From NCBI GenBank assembly GCA_035533015.1, contig DATLUQ010000057.1:1-39006 (forward strand): DNA of 39,006 nt. The letters are read 5' to 3'. Origin of the DNA: Gemmatimonadaceae bacterium (lineage in GTDB: Bacteria > Gemmatimonadota > Gemmatimonadetes > Gemmatimonadales > Gemmatimonadaceae). The position numbers were made by a program, and so were the translations under genes. The notes under the pieces are model-generated. The model did not search any database, was not told the DNA's origin, and saw nothing but the letters and a program-made list of their open reading frames with translations. This document shows, in pieces, positions 8,462 to 16,574 of the stretch (position 1 is the first letter of the stretch; each line of letters opens with the position of its first letter).

Positions 8462-9994
8462 ATGCAATCCATCACAGCCAAGAGCGTGCGCGCCGCAGTT
8501 CTGTTTGGCGGCCTCGTGCTCGGTGCGATCCCGGCGCTCGCGCAGCGCGCGGCCGGCGGCGTACGCCCCGTATCGCTGGAAGACGCCATCCAGTTGGCGG
8601 AGCAGCGCAGCACGACGGTCCGCATGGCTCGGGCCGGTGTGACGCGCGCCGAGGGCCAGTTCGACCAGGCACGCAGTCAATTCCTGCCGCAGGTCGGCGC
8701 GTCGCTCGGATACACGCGGACGCTGCGCTCACAGTTTTCGGGGTTCAGCTTCGGGAGCACGTCGTCGGACTCGACCGGGTCGAACGGCACGAGCAGCCCC
8801 GCGTCGAACTTGCAGAGCGTGGGCTTCGGCGCGGAGAACGAATACGTGATCGGGCTGCAGGTATCGCAGAACGTCTTCACGTGGGGCCGCCTCACCGGCC
8901 AGCGCACGGCGGCGGTGGCCGGGCAACGGGTGGCTGATCTCGAACTCGGCTCGCAACGGGCCCAGCTGGCGCTCGACGTGACGCAGGCCTACTACGACGC
9001 CGTGCTCGCGCAGCAGTTGCTGGTGATCTCGGATTCCACGCTGGCCCAGACGGACGAATTGTTGCGGCAGACGACCGTGGCGCGCCGTGTGGGCAACGCG
9101 TCGGACTTCGACCTGCTCAAGGCGCAGGTGACGCGTGACAACCAGCGGCCGCAGGTGCTGCAGGCAGAGACCAACCTCGAGGTGGCGCTGCTCAATCTCA
9201 AACGCCTGCTCGAACTGCCGCTGGATGATTCGGTCGTGCTGACGACGCCGATCGAGAACGCGCCGATGCCGGGCCTTGCCGGTATCGCGACGACGAACGC
9301 GCCGGACACGAGCTCCCTGCAACGCGCCGCCGTGCGGGAAGCGCAACAGAACGTCCGGGCCCAAGAGGGTTTGCTGCAAGTCGCCCGGGCCGAACGGTAT
9401 CCGGCTCTGTCACTCACGTCGGGCTATCAACGGCTGTTCTTCCCGGCGAACACGTTTCCTGCGTGGAGCAACTTCCGCGAGAACTGGACGGTGGGGCTGA
9501 GCGCGCAGGTGTCACTGTTCAACGGTGGGGGCACGCACGGCGACGAGCTGGTGGCGCAGGCCAACGTGCATCAGGCCCAGGCCCAATTGGATCAGACGCG
9601 GCAGTACGCAGCGGTCGATGCGCGGGTAGCGATGCGCCAGTTGGCGCAGGCCGACGCGTCGTGGGAGGCGAGCGCGGGTACGTCGGAACAGGCGCGCCGG
9701 GCCTACGCGATCGACCAGGTCCGGTACCAGCAAGGTCTGTCCACGCAGACCGATCTGGCGCAGTCGCGGCTGCTGCTCCAGCAGGCCGAGGCCAACCGCG
9801 CGCAGGCGGCGCGGGACCTCGCCGTGGCACGTGTGCGCGTGGCGCTGTTGCGCGATCTGCCGCTGTCGGGGGGCCCGGGCGGCGCATCGAGCGGGAGTTC
9901 GACCACGAGCACGGGCGCCAGTGCATCGAGAATGCCGGCCAGCACTCCGGCCGTGACGGGCACGTCGGGCCAAATCGGGGGCAATACTCCATGA
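8462..9994 (+). CDS. TolC-family outer membrane efflux protein
   Basis: Outer membrane channel of a tripartite exporter, 510 residues. A signal peptide (residues 1-27, cleavage after ALA) is followed by two OEP repeats of long coiled helices rich in Gln/Ala/Arg (for example QLAEQRSTTVRMARAGV and the matching helix near residue 290). A Ser/Gly/Thr-rich insertion at about 92-113 lies where the first extracellular loop would be. The last 35 residues are a Gly/Ser/Thr-rich tail, longer than in E. coli TolC. The chosen ATG directly precedes the signal peptide. Its TGA overlaps the ATG of the adaptor gene (ATGA), so the two are translationally coupled. Confidence 0.92.
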   Translation: MQSITAKSVRAAVLFGGLVLGAIPALAQRAAGGVRPVSLEDAIQLAEQRSTTVRMARAGVTRAEGQFDQARSQFLPQVGASLGYTRTLRSQFSGFSFGSTSSDSTGSNGTSSPASNLQSVGFGAENEYVIGLQVSQNVFTWGRLTGQRTAAVAGQRVADLELGSQRAQLALDVTQAYYDAVLAQQLLVISDSTLAQTDELLRQTTVARRVGNASDFDLLKAQVTRDNQRPQVLQAETNLEVALLNLKRLLELPLDDSVVLTTPIENAPMPGLAGIATTNAPDTSSLQRAAVREAQQNVRAQEGLLQVARAERYPALSLTSGYQRLFFPANTFPAWSNFRENWTVGLSAQVSLFNGGGTHGDELVAQANVHQAQAQLDQTRQYAAVDARVAMRQLAQADASWEASAGTSEQARRAYAIDQVRYQQGLSTQTDLAQSRLLLQQAEANRAQAARDLAVARVRVALLRDLPLSGGPGGASSGSSTTSTGASASRMPASTPAVTGTSGQIGGNTP

Positions 9995-11112
9995 ACGTGA
10001 AGGTGCAATCCACGCGGATCGCATTCCTCGCGCTGGCTGCGATGATGCTTGCTGGCGTGGCGGCGTGCCAGCGCGACGCGGGCAACGCGGAGCCGGCCGA
10101 TCCTGGCGTGACGATCGGGCCCGAGAACATCACGGTCGTGGCGGTGCACAGGATCCAGACTGGCCCGGAGATTTCGGGTTCGCTCGAGCCGGATGAGGAG
10201 GCCACGGTGCGCGCGGAGGTGCAGGCCGCGGTACTCGAGACGTATGCGGAGCCTGGGCAGCGCGTGACCAAGGGACAGGTGCTGGCCCGCCTCGACGACT
10301 CGGTGTTGCGCGAGCAGGCGCTGTCCGCCAAGTCAGCGGTGGGAACGGCGCAGAACGCGGCCGACATTGCGCAGCGGAACCTCCAGCGCAGCGAAGCACT
10401 GATCAACGTGGGAGCGATCGCCGATCGCGATCTCGAGGCGGCCCGCAACGCGGCGATGACGGCCCAGACGCAGCTCGACAACGCCACGGCCGTGTACGCC
10501 AACGCGCAGCAGATGCTCGAGAAGACCACGGTGCGCGCGCCGTTCGACGGTGTGGTGGCGGCCCGCGACGTGACCGGCGGCGATTTCGTGTCGCCGGGCG
10601 GTGCGATGTTCTCGGTGGTCAATCCCGCCACCATGCGGCTGGAAGCGTCGGTGCCGGCCAATGCCCTCGGCGACGTGAAGATCGGCATGCCGGTGGACTT
10701 CTCGGTGACCGGCTATCCCGGTCGCACGTTCACGGGGCACATCACGCGAGTGAATCCCACGGCCGATCCCACCACCCGGCAGGTGTCGCTGCTGGCGCGC
10801 ATCCCGAATGTGGGGCGCTCGCTGGTGGGCGGCCTGTTCGCCGACGGGCGCGTGGCGAGCGAGACGCACGACGCGCCAGTGGTGCCCATCTCGGCGGTGG
10901 ACGAACACGGCGTGCGGCCGTCGGTGATGGCGCTGCGACAGGGGAAGGTGACGCCGGTGGCCGTCGAACTCGGCATTCGCGACGACGTCGCCGAGACGGT
11001 GGAGATCCGGAGCGGGCTGGCAGCGGGCGACACGATCCTCGTCGGTGCCGCGCGCGGCATCTCACCGGGCACGCCGGTGCGGGTGAGCGCACCAAACGAC
11101 GCCAAGCCGTAG
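9991..11112 (+). CDS. RND efflux periplasmic adaptor (membrane fusion lipoprotein)
   Basis: HlyD/AcrA-type adaptor of 373 residues that links the RND pump to the TolC-like channel. The N-terminus carries a lipobox, LAGVAAC, with Cys26 as the predicted lipidated residue, so it is anchored to the inner membrane facing the periplasm. Visible in order are a lipoyl half-motif (VLETYAEPGQRVTKGQVLARLD), an Ala/Gln-rich coiled-coil hairpin, the second lipoyl half (TTVRAPFDGVVAARDV), a beta-barrel domain (SVTGYPGRTFTGHI) and a membrane-proximal domain. It overlaps the preceding gene by 4 bases and is followed 10 bases later by the pump gene. Confidence 0.93.
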   Translation: MNVKVQSTRIAFLALAAMMLAGVAACQRDAGNAEPADPGVTIGPENITVVAVHRIQTGPEISGSLEPDEEATVRAEVQAAVLETYAEPGQRVTKGQVLARLDDSVLREQALSAKSAVGTAQNAADIAQRNLQRSEALINVGAIADRDLEAARNAAMTAQTQLDNATAVYANAQQMLEKTTVRAPFDGVVAARDVTGGDFVSPGGAMFSVVNPATMRLEASVPANALGDVKIGMPVDFSVTGYPGRTFTGHITRVNPTADPTTRQVSLLARIPNVGRSLVGGLFADGRVASETHDAPVVPISAVDEHGVRPSVMALRQGKVTPVAVELGIRDDVAETVEIRSGLAAGDTILVGAARGISPGTPVRVSAPNDAKP

Positions 11113-11122
11113 CGAGCGGATC

Positions 11123-14100
11123 ATGGTCATTTCCGATTTTGCGATCAAGCGCCCGTTGATCACCGTGGTCACGATGCTGGCGCTGACCGTCTTCGGGCTG
11201 TTCGCGCTCTACAAGCTGAAGACCGACGAGTACCCCGATGTGGCGCCGCCGTACGTCACGGTGGGCATTCCCTATCCCGGCGCGTCGCCCGACGTGGTGG
11301 AGAAGCAGATCCTCAAGCCGGTGGAGGATCAACTCTCGTCGATCGCCGACGTCAAGCAGATCACGGGGCAGGCGTACGACGGCTATGCGAACGTGCTGAT
11401 CGAGTTCTACTTCGACAAGGACCTCAACGTCGCCACGCAGGAGGCCCGCGACGCGATCTCGTCGATCCGCTCCGATCTACCCGACGAGATGAAGGAACCG
11501 GTGATCAAGAAGTTCAACGACACCGATCGTCCCATCGTGTCGCTGGCGCTGTCGTCGAGCGTATTGTCCCCGGCCGAACTGACCCGACTCGCCGATCCGG
11601 ACATCACGCGGCAACTGCGCGCGATTCCAGGTGTGGCGGACGTGGAAATCTTCGGGAACGTCGATCGGGAGCTGACCGTCGAGGTCCATCCCACGGCCCT
11701 GCAGGCCGCTGGGGTGAGCGTGGCGCAGGTTGTCACGGCGCTCCAGAACCAGAATCTCGCCGCGCCTGTTGGGCGCGTGATCGGCTCGCTGGATGAGCGG
11801 TCGATCCGCCTCAAAGGCCGTCTCGAGACCCCCCACGATTTCACCCAGCTCATCGTCGCCGAACGCAACAACCGGGTGATCCGCCTGGGCGACGTGGCCA
11901 CGGTCAGCGACGGTACGGCCGAGGCGCGCACGATGGCGCTGTACGACGCGCGCGAGGCCGTGGGCATCGACGTCAAGAAGGCCAAGGGCTACAGCACCAC
12001 CGACGTCAGCGATCAGATAAGGGCCCGCGTGGCCCAGATCCAGAAGACGCTTCCGGAGGGCACGACGATGGACGTCGTGAAGGACTCCGGCGTGCGCGTT
12101 ACCGCGGCCGTGCGCAACGTCGAGGAGGCGCTGCTCATCGGGGCGATGCTCACCGTCCTGGTGGTGTTCCTGTTCCTGAATTCATGGCGGTCCACGGTCA
12201 TCACCGGACTCGCCCTGCCGGTGTCGGTGCTGGCCTCGTTCATCGCCGTGTGGGTGATGGGGTTCAAACTCGAGACGATGTCGCTGCTCGGCCTGTCGCT
12301 GGCGATCGGCATCCTGATCGACGACGCCATCGTGGTGCGCGAGAACATCGTGCGCCACGTGGAGATGGGAAAGGATCACTACACGGCGGCCCACGACGGC
12401 ACCGACGAGATCGGCCTGGCCGTGGCGGCGACGACGTTCTCGATCCTCGCCGTGTTCGTACCGATCGGGTTCATGCCGGGGATCGGCGGCCAGTGGTTCA
12501 AACCGTTCGCGCTGACCATTGCCTGCGCGGTGGCAGTGTCGCTGTTCGTCTCGTTCTCTCTCGATCCGATGCTGTCGGCCTACTGGGCCGACCCGCATAA
12601 GCCCGACCATGAACGGGCGTGGATCTCGCGGCAACTGAACCGCTTCAACCGCTGGTTCAACCGCCAGGCCGCGAACTACAAGAACGTGGTGGCGTGGGCG
12701 CTGGACCACCGAGCGGCCATGGTGACGATAGCCGTCGGGACGTTCTTCGCGGCGTTCCTGCTGCCCAGCCGCGGGGTGAGCGGACTGGGCATGGCCGTGA
12801 TCGGGCTGGCCGCGGCCGTGTACGCCATGAGCAGCAAGCGGCTACCCGGGGCGGCGCGGGCCCTGATCGGCGTGGCCGGCGTCGCGGCCTTCGTGATTCT
12901 GCCGCGGTTGGTGCCGCCGATGGGCGCCGTCGGTGTGGGCTTCATGCCCGAGGACGACCGTGCCGAGTTGACCGTGCACATCGAGACGCCACCGGGATCG
13001 AATCTCGAGTACACGCGGCTCAAGGCTGAAGAGACGGCCCGGTTCATCCGCGCGCACAAGGACCTGGTGCTGCACACGTACTCGACGCTCGGTACGCAGG
13101 CTACGGGCGAGGTGGACCAGGGCGACATCTACGTGAAGATGGTGCCGCGCGAGCAACGGTCGGTGAGCGTCAACGAATTCGCGGCGATGTTGCGCGACGA
13201 AACCAGACACGTGGCGGGCATCACGTTGTCGGTGTTCACCGACGACTTCAGCGGCGGTCGCAAACAATTACAGTTGCAGATCCGCGGCGACAACCTGACG
13301 GCGATCAATGCCACGGCCGACACCGTGGAGCGCATCGTGAAGCAGGTGCCGGGCGCGGTGGACGTCGGGCTGTCCACCAAGGGGGAGAAGCCGGAGCTGA
13401 ACATCGAACTCAACCGCGGCATCGCCGGCGCGCTGGGGATCACCGTGGGCCAGATCGCGCAATCGCTGCGGCCCGCGTTCGCCGGGCTCAAGGCGGGCGA
13501 CTGGATCGATCCGAGCGGGGACCCACGCGACGTCGAGGTGCGGCTGGCGCCGGACGCCCGGCGCCGGGCGTCCGACCTCCGCCAACTCCCGTTGGTGGTG
13601 ACCGGTCCCGACGGCATGCCGACCACACTGCCGCTCGGGCAGGTGGCAACGATCAAGGACAGTGTGGGGCCGGCGATCATCGACCATCTCGATCGCGAAC
13701 GCGTGGTGAACGTCGAACTCAACACGTCGGGGCGCGCCTCCGGCGACGTCACCGCGGATATCGAGGCGCGGCTGGCCACGCTGCGGTTGCCGCCCGGGGT
13801 GCGGCTGTCGTACGGCGGCGACGCGCAGAACCAGAGCGAGGTCTTCGGCCAGATCTTCTCGGCGCTCGGCATCGCCGTATTGCTGATGTACCTCATCCTC
13901 GTCGTGCAGTTCGGGTCGTTCCTCGATCCGTTGGCGATCATGATCTCGCTGCCGTTGTCGTTGATCGGCGTGATGTTGGCGCTGGCGTTCACCGGCAACA
14001 CCATCAACATCATGTCGTTGATCGGCGTGATCCTGCTCATGGGCATCGTGGCCAAGAACGCCATCCTCCTCATCGACTTTGCGAAATGGTCGCGTGAGGA

Positions 14101-14434
14101 GCAGGGGACGCCGTTGCGCGACGCGCTCATTGAAGCGGGGGCGATCCGCCTGCGGCCCATCCTGATGACGACGTTCGCCCTGATCGCCGGCATGATTCCG
14201 GTGGCGATGGGGCGAGGCGAAGGCGCGCAATTCCGATCACCGCTGGGCGTCGCCGTGATCGGCGGGGTGATCACGTCCACGCTGCTCACCCTGCTCGTGA
14301 TTCCGACGTTCTATGAGATCATGGACGGGTGGCGCTCCAGGTTGGCCCGGAAGTTCGGGCTCAGGCCGCCCCACACGGCGGAGCACGCCGTACCGGTGGG
14401 CACGCCGGGGAAACCCGCGATGGGCGACGATTAG
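11123..14434 (+). CDS. RND-family multidrug efflux pump (HAE1/AcrB type)
   Basis: Inner-membrane proton-driven pump of 1,103 residues. It begins [15 protein letters not shown], the standard HAE1 N-terminus. Proton-relay residues are present: Asp400-Asp401 in [13 protein letters not shown] and Lys978 in [11 protein letters not shown], matching AcrB Asp407, Asp408 and Lys940. Two large periplasmic loops flank the membrane halves as expected. It is about 55 residues longer than AcrB. The excess sits at TM7 (residues 531-607), where one membrane helix is replaced by three hydrophobic segments before the conserved [11 protein letters not shown]. The cognate adaptor and channel are immediately upstream; the substrate cannot be told from sequence. 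Confidence 0.95.
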   Translation: MVISDFAIKRPLITVVTMLALTVFGLFALYKLKTDEYPDVAPPYVTVGIPYPGASPDVVEKQILKPVEDQLSSIADVKQITGQAYDGYANVLIEFYFDKDLNVATQEARDAISSIRSDLPDEMKEPVIKKFNDTDRPIVSLALSSSVLSPAELTRLADPDITRQLRAIPGVADVEIFGNVDRELTVEVHPTALQAAGVSVAQVVTALQNQNLAAPVGRVIGSLDERSIRLKGRLETPHDFTQLIVAERNNRVIRLGDVATVSDGTAEARTMALYDAREAVGIDVKKAKGYSTTDVSDQIRARVAQIQKTLPEGTTMDVVKDSGVRVTAAVRNVEEALLIGAMLTVLVVFLFLNSWRSTVITGLALPVSVLASFIAVWVMGFKLETMSLLGLSLAIGILIDDAIVVRENIVRHVEMGKDHYTAAHDGTDEIGLAVAATTFSILAVFVPIGFMPGIGGQWFKPFALTIACAVAVSLFVSFSLDPMLSAYWADPHKPDHERAWISRQLNRFNRWFNRQAANYKNVVAWALDHRAAMVTIAVGTFFAAFLLPSRGVSGLGMAVIGLAAAVYAMSSKRLPGAARALIGVAGVAAFVILPRLVPPMGAVGVGFMPEDDRAELTVHIETPPGSNLEYTRLKAEETARFIRAHKDLVLHTYSTLGTQATGEVDQGDIYVKMVPREQRSVSVNEFAAMLRDETRHVAGITLSVFTDDFSGGRKQLQLQIRGDNLTAINATADTVERIVKQVPGAVDVGLSTKGEKPELNIELNRGIAGALGITVGQIAQSLRPAFAGLKAGDWIDPSGDPRDVEVRLAPDARRRASDLRQLPLVVTGPDGMPTTLPLGQVATIKDSVGPAIIDHLDRERVVNVELNTSGRASGDVTADIEARLATLRLPPGVRLSYGGDAQNQSEVFGQIFSALGIAVLLMYLILVVQFGSFLDPLAIMISLPLSLIGVMLALAFTGNTINIMSLIGVILLMGIVAKNAILLIDFAKWSREEQGTPLRDALIEAGAIRLRPILMTTFALIAGMIPVAMGRGEGAQFRSPLGVAVIGGVITSTLLTLLVIPTFYEIMDGWRSRLARKFGLRPPHTAEHAVPVGTPGKPAMGDD

Positions 14435-14443
14435 CGGACGCGA

Positions 14444-14476
14444 GGGCCGCGGCATTCCTGACACCGCCGCGGGCCC
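14444..14476 (+). terminator. Strong hairpin after the efflux operon
   Basis: GGGCCGCGGC (14444-14453) pairs with GCCGCGGgCCC (14466-14476), ten pairs with one bulged G and a 12-base loop, starting 9 bases after the RND stop codon. No T-run follows. Its position fits termination of the efflux operon. Confidence 0.55.
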
Positions 14477-14568
14477 CCAGAGGATAGATTGGAGGTTCGA
14501 CGTCCGGCCAGACCCACCGTTCCCCCTGTACCGGAGGACCGATCATCGTCCCCCTCCTGCTCCAAGCG

Positions 14569-15168
14569 TTGTCGCAGTTGAGCGATTCGTCCACGCATCT
14601 GCAACGGCTGTGGGCCTACATCACGCTCGGAACCACGAGCATCATCACCGAAGAGACCTCGCCGATGATCGGCGGGCTGGCGGTGCACAACCATCACCTA
14701 CGGTTTTCGCTCGTCGTGCTCTGGGTGGCCGCCGGCGTATGGGGCGCCGACATCGTGCTGTACTACCTGGGCCGGTGGCGCGGCCGCTGGTTACGGCAAC
14801 GGTGGCCGGTGTTGCGCGGCGTGATTCTCCGCGCGCTGCGCGTGGTGCGACGGCATCCGTGGCGGTCGTCCCTGGCCGTGCGGTTCGCGTACGGACTTCG
14901 CTTCACCTTGCCGATCGCGTGCGGGGCGGCGCGGCTGCCCGTGGCCCTCTATCTGATCGGCAGCGCGATCAGTGCGTTCCTCTGGGCGCTGGCGTTCACC
15001 TCCATGGGATGGATGGTGGGGCGTACGACCCGCGCCCTCGGCTGGCATCCCCGGGTGCACGAACTGCCCTTCATGGTCGGGCTGGTGGTGGTCGGGATCG
15101 CGGTGTACTTCATCGCCCGTCGTCGGCACCTGGAAGATCGGACCGTTGAAATGCTCGACGCTGAATAG
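14569..15168 (+). CDS. DedA/VTT-family membrane protein
   Basis: Polytopic inner-membrane protein of the DedA (SNARE-associated, VTT) family; some members act in lipid-carrier flipping and membrane homeostasis. Seen: an E-x-x-P-x-x-G entry (EETSPMIGG), a first membrane helix (SLVVLWVAAGVWGADIVLYYLG), the amphipathic Arg-rich stretch, then RFAYGLRFTLPIACGAARLP and two more helices. This RF-x-x-GLR-x-x-x-P-x-x-xG block is the family hallmark. No ATG or GTG opens the gene. The first ordinary alternative codon is TTG at 14569, given here, but it lies 31 bases after the only good ribosome site, GGAGG at 14533-14537. The frame continues upstream through CTG 14557 and ATC 14545, the latter ideally spaced, so the true protein may be 4-8 residues longer. 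Confidence 0.78.
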   Translation: MSQLSDSSTHLQRLWAYITLGTTSIITEETSPMIGGLAVHNHHLRFSLVVLWVAAGVWGADIVLYYLGRWRGRWLRQRWPVLRGVILRALRVVRRHPWRSSLAVRFAYGLRFTLPIACGAARLPVALYLIGSAISAFLWALAFTSMGWMVGRTTRALGWHPRVHELPFMVGLVVVGIAVYFIARRRHLEDRTVEMLDAE

Positions 15169-15192
15169 GAGCGGCTGACAACCGACGCGAAT

Positions 15193-16497
15193 ATGCGCGA
15201 TGACCCCGGGGACCCTCGAGGCACTACGAACGGCGGACGCGATACCGGCCCATCCATCTCACTCGGGCAATTGCGCGAGGCGGTGACGCGGGGCGTGATC
15301 TCGGCGGAGCAGCTGCGGATGATCCGCGAGCTGCCGGAGCCGGGCGATGAGCGGGCGGGCGGGACGGCGCGCGAGGTGCGGCGCGGTCTCAATGCCGTGA
15401 CCATCGCGTACTACATGGGCGCGGCCGCCGTGGTGTTCGCCTTCGGATGGTTCATCATCGACCGGTGGAAGCCGCTCGGGGCAGGCGGCGTGCTGGTCGT
15501 CTCGCTTGTCTACGCGCTCGTGTTCGGCATCACCTCGCGGACCCTCACCCGGTTCGGATTCGCGACCGCAGCGGCACTGGCCGCACTGCTCACCGTGGTC
15601 ATGATGCCGCTGGTCGCCTGGGCACTGCTCAGCCTGGCCGGTTGGTGGTACGAGCCCCGTATCGCGCCCGGCATGGCGCCGTTCGCCGCGTGGACCGACG
15701 TGCTGGAAAGCCTGCGGTGGATTCCGCTGGAGTTGACGGCGGCCCTTGCCGCGCTCATCGCGCTCCGGCGGGTGCAGTTCGCCGTGCTCGCGATCCCGGT
15801 AGCGATGGCGCTTCCGTTGGTGGTAGTGCACGCGATGCCGCTGTTGCTCGACCCCGAAATCGTGTCGGAGATGACGGCGTGGGGGTTGCTCGTCGCCGCC
15901 GCCGCGGTGATCGCTGCCGGCTATGTGGCGGACCGGCGCACGAGCGATGGCGAAGACTATGCGCGGTGGGTGTATCTCACCGGGCTCATCACGCTGGCGG
16001 TCGGTGTACTGTCGGCGTGGGAATACGCCGGGTACCTGCGGCACGCGCTTCCGATGCTCGCGGTCGCGCTGTTCGCGCTCGCGCTCTATCTGCGTCGCTC
16101 GATATTCCTGGTATTCGGCGGGCTGGGGTTCGTCGGGTACCTCGCCTATCTCGCGTTCGACGTCTTCGGCAAGGCGATGAGCTTTCCCGTGCTCCTCGCC
16201 ACCTTCGGCACCGGCATCATCCTGATCACCGTGTTGCTGCAGCGGCGCTACCCGTCATTGGCGCGGCAAGTCGAGGCGCAGCAGCATGGCCGACGGCGGG
16301 TTCCTCATGCACCGCTGGTGTTTGGCGCGGCCATGGTCGTCCTGCTCGGCGTGTTCGCGGGCCGACTCGACGGCGCCCGCGACCGTGCCCGGGCCCAATG
16401 GACGCGGATCAGGGCCACGCAGCTGGAAATGCACAAGCGTCGGAAGATGCTGACGCCCGGTCCCGCCAGTCGACCGGCAGCGAGGGACCGGAACTAG
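15193..16497 (+). CDS. Polytopic membrane protein resembling DUF2157 proteins
   Basis: A 434-residue membrane protein of unknown function. A soluble N-terminal segment (residues 1-65) contains SLGQLREAVTRGVISAEQLRMI, similar to the short helical domain that precedes the membrane part of DUF2157-type proteins. Roughly ten to eleven hydrophobic helices follow, starting at AVTIAYYMGAAAVVFAFGWF, then a basic cytoplasmic tail (HKRRKM...). There are no catalytic motifs and few charged residues inside the membrane. It begins 24 bases after the DedA gene, so the two are probably co-transcribed. The family assignment rests on architecture only. Confidence 0.72.
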   Translation: MRDDPGDPRGTTNGGRDTGPSISLGQLREAVTRGVISAEQLRMIRELPEPGDERAGGTAREVRRGLNAVTIAYYMGAAAVVFAFGWFIIDRWKPLGAGGVLVVSLVYALVFGITSRTLTRFGFATAAALAALLTVVMMPLVAWALLSLAGWWYEPRIAPGMAPFAAWTDVLESLRWIPLELTAALAALIALRRVQFAVLAIPVAMALPLVVVHAMPLLLDPEIVSEMTAWGLLVAAAAVIAAGYVADRRTSDGEDYARWVYLTGLITLAVGVLSAWEYAGYLRHALPMLAVALFALALYLRRSIFLVFGGLGFVGYLAYLAFDVFGKAMSFPVLLATFGTGIILITVLLQRRYPSLARQVEAQQHGRRRVPHAPLVFGAAMVVLLGVFAGRLDGARDRARAQWTRIRATQLEMHKRRKMLTPGPASRPAARDRN

Positions 16498-16534
16498 CGG
16501 CGGGCCGCCCTCCTCCCGTGAAACACGACCGGCG

Positions 16535-16562
16535 GAGGGTCCGTAGGGAGCGACGGATCCTC
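16535..16562 (+). terminator. Hairpin between membrane-protein and Omp85-like genes
   Basis: GAGGGTCCG (16535-16543) pairs with CGGATCCTC (16554-16562) over nine positions, one of them a G-U pair, around a 10-base loop. It ends 12 bases before the next ATG. It could terminate the upstream gene or fold in the leader of the downstream one; there is no T-run. Confidence 0.35.
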
Positions 16563-16574
16563 TAGCCCATTCCG

